NCBI GenBank assembly: GCA_031359995.1
Contig: JANMAT010000197.1
Span: 1 to 35,626 of the forward strand
Origin: JANMAT01 sp031359995
GTDB lineage: Bacteria > Actinomycetota > Acidimicrobiia > Acidimicrobiales > Ilumatobacteraceae
Length of the DNA stretch: 35,626 nt
Reading direction: 5' to 3'
Below are positions 23,807 through 29,654 of the stretch, piece by piece; position 1 is the first letter of the stretch; the number at the start of each line of letters is the position of its first letter. The position numbers and the translations under genes were made by a program. A model generated the notes under the pieces. That model searched no databases and was not told the origin of the DNA. It worked only from the letters and a program-made list of their open reading frames with translations.

Positions 23807-25450
23807 ATGCGTAAGGGGCGGAGCGCACTGGCCATGGTCGTGGGCGCCATGGTGGCCGCGGCCTGTTCGAGCGGTCGAGGTGGCAGCACCGAGGCCTCTT
23901 CCCCCGCGCCGGCCGTCACCACGGTGACGTCGTCGGTCGCCGGGTCGTTCACGGTGGTCACCACCGCGGTCCCCACGTCGACGTCGGTCGTCACGACCGC
24001 ACCCACCACAACGGCGCCGTCGACGACGGATCCACCGATCGCCGACCAGGCGCCGCGGGCGGGGGCCACCCGCCTGCACTTCGAGGTCGGCCCGCTCGAC
24101 ATCCAGCCGGGGCAGAACAACATCTCCTTCAGCGCCGGCATGCCCAAGCCCGACCGCGACGGTTGGATCGTGCGCATCGCGCCGAACCTGCGCCTGGCCG
24201 ACAACACGATCCCCGGTGTCGACGTGATCCACCTGCACCATGGCGTGTGGCTCAACGTCACGGCCAAGGACCGCACCATGCCGACCTTGCCCGAACGCTT
24301 CTTCGCCGCCGGTGAGGAGAAGACCGCGCTCGTCATGCCCGACGGCTACGGCTACCGGTACCGCACCACCGACACGTGGGTGCTGAACTACATGATCCAC
24401 AACCTGTGGCCGAAGCAGACGCAGGTGTGGGTCACCTACGACCTCGACCTCGTGCCGGCCGACGGCGCCGCGGCCGGGGCCCTCACACCGGTGCGCCCGC
24501 TGTGGACCGACGTGCAGAACGGCAGCGCGTACCCGGTGTTCGACGCACGGCGCGACAGCGGTGCCGAAGGCACGTTCACCTACCCCGACGACGCCGCGGG
24601 CGCATACGGCGGCGGCACGGCCAAGAACCAGTGGGTCGCCGACCGTGACTACGTGCTCGTCGGCACCGCCGGCCACCTGCACCCGGGCGGCCTGCACAGC
24701 GATCTGTGGCTCGACCGCAGCGGCGCCACGGCCCACCTGTTCACCTCGACCGCGCACTACTGGGAGCCGGCCGGCGCCGTGTCCTGGGACGTGGCCATGA
24801 CCGCGACGCCGCCCGACTGGCGCGTGGCCGTGCGCGCCGGCGACACCCTGCGCACCACCGCCACCTACGACACCACCCGCGCCTCGTGGTACGAGTCCAT
24901 GGGCATCATGGTGGTCTGGGCGGCCGAGGCGCCGGCGTCGGGTGACGCCGCGCCCGACCCGTTCGTGACCCCCGCCGACCGGCCCGGCGTGCTGACCCAT
25001 GGCCACCTGCCCGAGAACGACAACCACGGTGCCCGACCCGATGCGTCCTACGTCGACGCTGCCCTGCTGCCCAGCCGGCCGGCGACCGCGTCCATCGGCA
25101 TCGACGGTTTCGTCTACGCCCAGGGCGACCTGCAGCACGCCGACGCCGTGCCCACGGTGGTGCCCGGCGCCGCCATCACCTTCGACAACATCGACGCGCC
25201 GCGCGGCAACGGCGTGTGGCACACGATCACCTCGTGCAAGGCGCCGTGCACCGGGTCCACCGGCATCGCCTTCCCGCTGGCCGACGGCGAGGCCACGTTC
25301 GACTCGGGGGAGCTCGGCAACGCCGGCCCGCCCACCGCCGGTCGGGTCACCTGGACCACGCCCACCGATCTCGCCGTCGGCACCTACACCTACTTCTGCC
25401 GCATCCACCCCTTCATGCGCGGCGCCTTCCGCGTCGCCACCCCCGCCTGA
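23807..25450 (+). CDS. Copper lipoprotein: PHM/DBH-like monooxygenase domains fused to a cupredoxin domain
   Basis: This 547-residue exported lipoprotein has a basic N terminus, a hydrophobic stretch and a lipobox VAAACSS with Cys20, then a Thr/Ser/Pro-rich linker to about residue 85. Residues 88-215 resemble the first domain of peptidylglycine hydroxylating monooxygenase: His144-His145 in IHLHHGVWL and His198 in NYMIHNLW. Residues 230-375 resemble the second: His290-x-His292 in GTAGHLHPGG and Met365 in YESMGIMVVW. Together these supply both copper sites. Residues 425-545 form a blue-copper domain with His472 (VWHTITSC), Cys531, His534 and Met537 (YFCRIHPFM) and a Cys477/Cys481 pair. The linker also has HGH. 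The substrate is unknown; the lack of PHM-type disulphides is notable. The monooxygenase call is inferred from motif order. Confidence 0.65.
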   Translation: MRKGRSALAMVVGAMVAAACSSGRGGSTEASSPAPAVTTVTSSVAGSFTVVTTAVPTSTSVVTTAPTTTAPSTTDPPIADQAPRAGATRLHFEVGPLDIQPGQNNISFSAGMPKPDRDGWIVRIAPNLRLADNTIPGVDVIHLHHGVWLNVTAKDRTMPTLPERFFAAGEEKTALVMPDGYGYRYRTTDTWVLNYMIHNLWPKQTQVWVTYDLDLVPADGAAAGALTPVRPLWTDVQNGSAYPVFDARRDSGAEGTFTYPDDAAGAYGGGTAKNQWVADRDYVLVGTAGHLHPGGLHSDLWLDRSGATAHLFTSTAHYWEPAGAVSWDVAMTATPPDWRVAVRAGDTLRTTATYDTTRASWYESMGIMVVWAAEAPASGDAAPDPFVTPADRPGVLTHGHLPENDNHGARPDASYVDAALLPSRPATASIGIDGFVYAQGDLQHADAVPTVVPGAAITFDNIDAPRGNGVWHTITSCKAPCTGSTGIAFPLADGEATFDSGELGNAGPPTAGRVTWTTPTDLAVGTYTYFCRIHPFMRGAFRVATPA

Positions 25451-25509
25451 CCCGTCGGCCGCCAGGCGCCCGGCACCGGTCTGTCCCAGGGCGTGCTCAG
25501 CCGGGGGAC

Positions 25510-25515
25510 TACCCT
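25510..25515 (+). promoter_or_regulatory. -10 element of a leaderless promoter for the acyltransferase gene
   Basis: TACCCT is followed by six bases (CGCGGC) and the GTG start at 25522, giving the same spacing as at the response regulator, phosphotransferase and yajQ genes. Confidence 0.5.
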
Positions 25516-25521
25516 CGCGGC

Positions 25522-26772
25522 GTGACCGAGGTGGCAGCCCCACGGGCCGAGCGGCCGTCGGCTCCGAGGCCGCAGTCGTTCGCCGCCCGTTTCGACCCGA
25601 CCCGCAATGCGATGGCGTTGCTGCGCATCGTGCTCGCGTCGCTCGTGATCGTGTCGCACGCCTACCCCCTGTCGGGCCGCCTCGTCGATCCGATCGGCGG
25701 CGTGACCCAGGCGCGCGAGAGCTTCGGCACGTTGGCCGTCGACTGCTTCTTCGCCCTCAGCGGCTACCTCGTGACCGGGAGCTACGTGCGGTTGAGGTCG
25801 CCGCTCCGCTACGCCTGGCACCGGTGCCTGCGCCTCTTCCCCGGGTTCTGGGCGTTGCTCACCACGACGGCCTTCGTGCTCGGCCCGATCGGTTGGCTGG
25901 TCCTGCACCACTCCCCGCGGGGCTACCTGTCCGATGGGCCGTACGGCGCCGACTCGGCCGTCGGCTACATCGGGCGGAACGTGAGCCTGGTGTTCCGGCA
26001 GGCCGACCTGCGCGGGCTGGGTGACAGCACCACCTTCGGCGGCGCGTTCAACGGCTCGTTGTGGACGCTGCGCTACGAGTTCCTCTGCTACATCGGTCTC
26101 GGTCTGCTCGGTGTGCTCAGGCTGTTGCGCTGGCGGTTCGTGATCGCCGCCGTCTTCCTCGCCTCGTGGACGGGGCTGCTGGTGCAGGAGCGCTTCCCGT
26201 CGGTGACGCTCCCGGAACGTCTGGCCAACGACCACGAGTTGCTGCGCCTCGGCACCTACTTCCTGGCCGGCGCCATGATCCACGCGTTCGGTCGTCACGT
26301 GCGGGTGCACCCGGTGCTCGCCGCCGCGGCCGCGGCGGCGCTCGTGTACGCCCTGCCCCACCGTTGGTTCCAGCCGGTCGGCGTGCTCGTGTTGCCCTAT
26401 CTGGTGTTCTGCGCGGCGGTCTGGATCCCCGTGCACCGCGCCGACCGGCGCGGCGACCTGTCCTACGGCATCTACCTCTACGGGTACGCGGTGCAGCAGG
26501 TGCTGGCGTTGGCCCACCTCGACCGGGCACCCCTGGTGGTCTACATCGGTCTGGCCCTCGCCTGGGCCGGCGTGTTCGCCGCGATGTCGTGGCTGGGGGT
26601 CGAGGAGCCGGCGATGCAACTGCGCAGCGCCCGACGCGAGGGGGGCCGGTGGCTCACCGGCGGGCGCGCCACGTTCACCGCGTCGGACCGCTGGTGGCTC
26701 CTGCGCGCCGCCGGCATCGGTGCCGTCGTCAGCATGGTGGCCACCCTGGCGGCCCACGTGGTGTGGGTCTGA
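25522..26772 (+). CDS. Membrane acyltransferase, acyltransferase 3/OafA family
   Basis: This 416-residue protein has about ten membrane helices and belongs to the family that O-acetylates or O-acylates surface sugars, lipids or antibiotics. The first helix carries the essential His in LVIVSHAYPLSG, and FFALSGYLVTGSYVR with the following RYAWHRCLRLFPGFW is the family's second signature (Ser-Gly-Tyr and an Arg-rich loop). A predicted extracytoplasmic SGNH domain is absent, so it acts through the membrane domain alone. The GTG at 25522 is set by the leaderless promoter; the frame is open upstream but antisense-like. The acceptor is unknown. Its stop lies four bases from the convergent yajQ stop. 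Confidence 0.85.
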   Translation: MTEVAAPRAERPSAPRPQSFAARFDPTRNAMALLRIVLASLVIVSHAYPLSGRLVDPIGGVTQARESFGTLAVDCFFALSGYLVTGSYVRLRSPLRYAWHRCLRLFPGFWALLTTTAFVLGPIGWLVLHHSPRGYLSDGPYGADSAVGYIGRNVSLVFRQADLRGLGDSTTFGGAFNGSLWTLRYEFLCYIGLGLLGVLRLLRWRFVIAAVFLASWTGLLVQERFPSVTLPERLANDHELLRLGTYFLAGAMIHAFGRHVRVHPVLAAAAAAALVYALPHRWFQPVGVLVLPYLVFCAAVWIPVHRADRRGDLSYGIYLYGYAVQQVLALAHLDRAPLVVYIGLALAWAGVFAAMSWLGVEEPAMQLRSARREGGRWLTGGRATFTASDRWWLLRAAGIGAVVSMVATLAAHVVWV

Positions 26773-26776
26773 GCGG

Positions 26777-27265
26777 TCAGTCGCGGAAGTTGTTGAACTG
26801 CAGGGGGACGCCGAGATCGGCACCCTTCAGCAGGGTCATCACGGCCTGGAGGTCGTCGCGCTTCTTCGACGTGACGCGGACCTGCTCGCCCTGGGTCTGG
26901 CTGGAGACGCCCTTGGGGCCCTTCTCCTTGATCATCCGGTTGATCTCGCGGGCCTTGTCGGACGAGATGCCGACGGCGATGGTGACCACCTGGCGCACGG
27001 TGCCCTGGGTGGCCTCCTCGACCTTGCCGTAGTCGAGGCCCTTCAGGGACACGCCCCGCTTGACCAGCCGCTCCTCGAGCACCTGGCGCACGGCCCGCAG
27101 CCGATCCTCGGACACGGACCGCAGCGTGAGCACGAGATCGCTCTGCTCCACCGACGAGTTCGTGCTCTTGAAGTCGAACCGGGTGGCCAACTCGCGCTCG
27201 GTCTGGTCCATGGCGTTGCGGACCTCCTGGCGGTCGACCTCGGACACCACGTCGAACGAAGGCAT
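26777..27265 (-). CDS. yajQ: YajQ-family nucleotide-binding protein
   Basis: This 162-residue cytoplasmic protein matches the family along its whole length: MPSFDVVSEVDRQEVRNAMD at the start, RFDFKST near 29-35, GLDYGKVEEATQGTVRQ in the middle, and the C-terminal GVPLQFNNFRD, which is nearly invariant. Members have two RNA-recognition-like folds; some bind cyclic di-GMP or tRNA. The role here is not known. The ATG at 27263-27265 lies exactly six bases after TACCAT, a leaderless promoter, so the start is firm. The gene converges with the acyltransferase gene, and its promoter faces away from tRNA-Tyr. Confidence 0.93.
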   Translation of the reverse strand: MPSFDVVSEVDRQEVRNAMDQTERELATRFDFKSTNSSVEQSDLVLTLRSVSEDRLRAVRQVLEERLVKRGVSLKGLDYGKVEEATQGTVRQVVTIAVGISSDKAREINRMIKEKGPKGVSSQTQGEQVRVTSKKRDDLQAVMTLLKGADLGVPLQFNNFRD

Positions 27266-27271
27266 GGCCCG

Positions 27272-27277
27272 ATGGTA
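27272..27277 (-). promoter_or_regulatory. -10 element of a leaderless promoter for yajQ
   Basis: On the minus strand TACCAT is followed by six bases (CGGGCC) and the ATG at 27265. No ribosome binding site is present. Confidence 0.5.
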
Positions 27278-27340
27278 CCCATCTCGCCGCTCGGGCTCGG
27301 GACCCGGTCAAGCCGGTGGCGGGGTGAGGCCGTGGCCTTG

Positions 27341-27346
27341 TAACCT
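27341..27346 (+). promoter_or_regulatory. -10 element upstream of tRNA-Tyr
   Basis: TAACCT lies 13 bases before the first base of the tRNA, which would place the transcription start about seven bases ahead of the mature 5' end. No convincing -35 is visible. Confidence 0.35.
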
Positions 27347-27359
27347 GATCCTCCGCAAA

Positions 27360-27441
27360 GGGTCGGTGCCCGAGTGGCCAAAGGGAGTTGACTGTAAATC
27401 AACCGGCATCGCCTACGGAGGTTCAAATCCTTCCCGGCCCA
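27360..27441 (+). tRNA. tRNA-Tyr (anticodon GUA)
   Basis: The acceptor stem GGGTCGG pairs with CCGGCCC (one G-T pair) and is followed by discriminator A. The anticodon loop reads CTGTAAA with GTA as anticodon. The T arm is GGAGG-TTCAAAT-CCTTC. A long variable arm makes it a class II tRNA, as expected for bacterial tRNA-Tyr. CCA is not encoded. A perfect GC-rich hairpin follows 19 bases downstream. Confidence 0.95.
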
Positions 27442-27460
27442 CTTTGCAAGTGCCGCACTC

Positions 27461-27482
27461 GTGCCCGGCTCCGGCCGGGCAC
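27461..27482 (+). terminator. Perfect 9-bp hairpin downstream of tRNA-Tyr
   Basis: GTGCCCGGC, loop TCCG, GCCGGGCAC form a perfect stem with a stable-type tetraloop. It lies between tRNA-Tyr and the 3' end of the conservon on the opposite strand, so it could stop transcription from both sides. There is no T run. Confidence 0.6.
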
Positions 27483-27513
27483 GGTCGCGTCCGGGGTCGC
27501 GTCAGCGGCCCGA

Positions 27514-28098
27514 TCAGATCAGGTGCACGACGTCCGCGGCGAGCAGGTGATGCACGGCCAGGCACACCTCGTAGGCGCTGCGGCCGCTGTCACGGACCAG
27601 GTCGGCCACGGCGCGGCGCCCGTCGACCATGGCGGCGACCGGCCAGTCGGCGATGCTGATCGTCACCTGCTCGACGCCCGGCGGCGGCAGCAGGCTGAAG
27701 CAGATCACCGCCTGAAGTGACGGGATCGATCCGGCGATCGCCTTCCAGTTCTCGAGCCGCTGGCGCGCCTGCGTCAGCGCATCGGCCACCGGTAGGCGCA
27801 CGGGCGACCCCGACGGGTCGCGGTCGCCGTCGAGGAAGTCGAACCCGGCGTCGGGCACCAGCAGGAGGGGAAAGAGCGCCTCGACGATCCGGTCGGTGAG
27901 CCCGGCCGGGTCGTCGACCACGGCGGGGGTGTCGGCCTCGTCGGGTCGGCGGGCGTAGCTGAAGCACCCGTCCACCAGCCACAGGTCGCACGCCTGCTCG
28001 CCACCGACCTGGAGCCGACCGGTGACGCGGCTCGCGGTGAACAGCAGCACCAGGTCGTCCAGCGACAGGACCTTGAAGGTGGCGTTCAACGACGACAT
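27514..28098 (-). CDS. DUF4388-domain protein, fifth conservon gene
   Basis: This 194-residue cytoplasmic protein begins with NATFKVLSLDDLVLLFTASR and VTGRLQVGGEQACDLWLVDGCFSYA, the pattern of DUF4388 (PATAN-like) domains found in bacterial signalling proteins. The C-terminal half (about 115-190) looks like a small helical domain that may be winged-helix-like: MVDGRRAVADLVRDSGRSAYEVC and LAVHHLLAADVVHLI. It is the last of five minus-strand genes and starts 11 bases after the GTPase stop. Streptomyces conservons often have a cytochrome P450 or nothing in this place. A role in reading out or localising the GTPase switch is inference from position only. Confidence 0.75.
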   Translation of the reverse strand: MSSLNATFKVLSLDDLVLLFTASRVTGRLQVGGEQACDLWLVDGCFSYARRPDEADTPAVVDDPAGLTDRIVEALFPLLLVPDAGFDFLDGDRDPSGSPVRLPVADALTQARQRLENWKAIAGSIPSLQAVICFSLLPPPGVEQVTISIADWPVAAMVDGRRAVADLVRDSGRSAYEVCLAVHHLLAADVVHLI

Positions 28099-28109
28099 GG
28101 CGACCTCGT

Positions 28110-28706
28110 TCAGCTCTGCTGCTGGGCTCGGCGGATGGCGTGGCCGACCAGTTCGATCAGCGTCTGCTTGGTGACGTCGCGGCGGCGGGCGTCGGTGAGC
28201 ACCACCGGCACCTCGGGCGGGATGCCGAGCGCTTCGCGGACCTGCTCGGGCGAGTGCTGGGCCCGACCGTCGAAGCAGTTGATGGCGACCACGAACGGGA
28301 TGCCGCGCTCCTCGAAGTAGTCGACGGCGGGGAAGCAGTCGGCCAGTCGACGGGTGTCGACGAGCACCACCGCGCCGATGGCACCGTGCACCAGGTCGTC
28401 CCACATGAACCAGAACCGGTCCTGGCCGGGCGTGCCGAAGAGGTAGAGCAGGAGCCCGTCGCCGAGCGTGATGCGCCCGAAGTCCATGGCGACCGTCGTG
28501 GTCGTCTTGGTGGCGACCATGCTGGCGTCGTCGATGCCGATCGACTTCGACGTCATGGCCGCTTCGGTCGTGAGCGGGGTGATCTCCGAGATCGAGCCGA
28601 CGAAGGTCGTCTTGCCCACCGCGAAGCCGCCGGCGATCACGATCTTGACCGGCAGAGGGGCCGGTCCGGAGGAGGCCGGGTAGCTGTCAGAGCGCACGGA
28701 TGCCAC
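28110..28706 (-). CDS. cvnD: CvnD-like small GTPase of the conservon
   Basis: This 198-residue Ras/MglA-like GTPase has P-loop GGFAVGKTTFV (26-36), a switch region with TTEAAMTSKS and TTTVAMDFG, the G3 segment LFGTPGQDRFWF (90-101) where GTPGQ replaces the usual DxxGQ, and NCFDG (143-147) as the base-recognition motif. These are features of the actinobacterial conservon GTPases. It probably toggles with the roadblock protein as partner. It starts at GTG 28706, overlapping the DUF742 gene by 20 bases; a second in-frame GTG at 28697 is possible. It is cytoplasmic. Confidence 0.88.
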   Translation of the reverse strand: MASVRSDSYPASSGPAPLPVKIVIAGGFAVGKTTFVGSISEITPLTTEAAMTSKSIGIDDASMVATKTTTTVAMDFGRITLGDGLLLYLFGTPGQDRFWFMWDDLVHGAIGAVVLVDTRRLADCFPAVDYFEERGIPFVVAINCFDGRAQHSPEQVREALGIPPEVPVVLTDARRRDVTKQTLIELVGHAIRRAQQQS

Positions 28707-29217
28707 CGAGGACCCTTTCTAGGAGCTTGAGATCAGGCCGGTCGGTGGTGTGGGGACGGTGCACGTCCACGAACCCGTCGGTGGCCATGTCGCCGACGAG
28801 CACACGGGCCACACCGAGGGGCACACCGATCCGTGCCGCCACTTCGGCGATGGAGATCGGTTCCTGGCAGAGCTCGGCGATGCGCCGGCGTTCGTGGGCG
28901 AGGTTGGTGAGCTGGCGTTGGCCCGGGACGGTGGTGACCACCAGGGTCTCGATCGGGAAGTCGTTGCTCTCCGAGCGGACGCGGCCGCCGGTGAGCGTGT
29001 AGGGGCGCACGAGCCGCGACTGGCCCCCGGGTGCGGGTAGGGGCGCGGGCACGGGTGCGGCCGCGGGTGGTGGCGTGGGCGCCGCGACCACAGGCGCGGG
29101 CGGCGACTCGGCCGGCAGTGCCGGCGGCACCGGCGGGCTCCCGACGGGGGAGCGCGGTGCCAACGGTGCGACCGCGGCCGGCTGCGGGCCCGGGGAGCGT
29201 CGATGGCCGAAGGACAT
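28687..29217 (-). CDS. cvnC: CvnC-like DUF742 protein of the conservon
   Basis: This 176-residue protein has a Pro/Ala-rich, probably disordered N terminus (to about residue 70) and a C-terminal DUF742 domain: RLVRPYTLTGGRV, then QRQLTNLAHERRRIAELCQE, then ISIAEVAARIGVPLGVARVL with a winged-helix look, and the final LKLLERVLGGIRAL. Conserved in conservons between the roadblock and GTPase genes, its biochemical role is unclear. The ATG at 29217 is used; a longer open frame exists but would run into the roadblock gene. The gap to cvnB is 11 bases. Confidence 0.88.
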   Translation of the reverse strand: MSFGHRRSPGPQPAAVAPLAPRSPVGSPPVPPALPAESPPAPVVAAPTPPPAAAPVPAPLPAPGGQSRLVRPYTLTGGRVRSESNDFPIETLVVTTVPGQRQLTNLAHERRRIAELCQEPISIAEVAARIGVPLGVARVLVGDMATDGFVDVHRPHTTDRPDLKLLERVLGGIRAL

Positions 29218-29228
29218 GGGAGCTCGAC

Positions 29229-29654
29229 TCAGCGCCGGGGGAGGAAGGCCTGGAGCTCGGCGATGAGCGCGGGGGACAACACGGCCGAGGCCCGCTCGAC
29301 GAGCAGGGTCATCTCGTAGCCCACCAGGCCGACGTCGGCAGTGGCGCTGGCGATCACGGCCAGGCACGAGCCGTCGGAGATGGAGGTGACGAACAGGAAC
29401 GCGTGCTCGAGCTCCACGACGACCTGGTTCACCTTGCCGCCGCCGAAGCACCGCGAGGCGCCCCGCGTCAGGCTGGTGAGCCCGCTGGCGATGGCGGCGA
29501 GCTGATCGGCGCCGGCCCGGTCGAGGCCGGGTGACAGCGCCATGAGGAGGCCGTCAGCGGACACGACGACGGCGTCGCGGGCGCCCGGCACACGGCTGGC
29601 GAAGTTGGCAACGAGCCAGTTGAGGTTCTGGGCATCGATGCTGAGGTTGCTCAC
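29229..29654 (-). CDS. cvnB: CvnB-like roadblock/LC7-domain protein of the conservon
   Basis: This 141-residue protein is a single roadblock/LC7 domain: LNWLVANFASRVPGARDAVV, VSADGLLMALSPG, then LTRGASRCFGGGKVNQVVVE and VTSISDGSCLAVIASATADVG. Such domains act as regulators or partners of Ras-like GTPases. The GTG start at 29654 overlaps the cvnA stop as GTGA. Its neighbours (sensor kinase, DUF742 protein, GTPase) make the assignment as the second conservon component firm. Confidence 0.9.
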   Translation of the reverse strand: MSNLSIDAQNLNWLVANFASRVPGARDAVVVSADGLLMALSPGLDRAGADQLAAIASGLTSLTRGASRCFGGGKVNQVVVELEHAFLFVTSISDGSCLAVIASATADVGLVGYEMTLLVERASAVLSPALIAELQAFLPRR

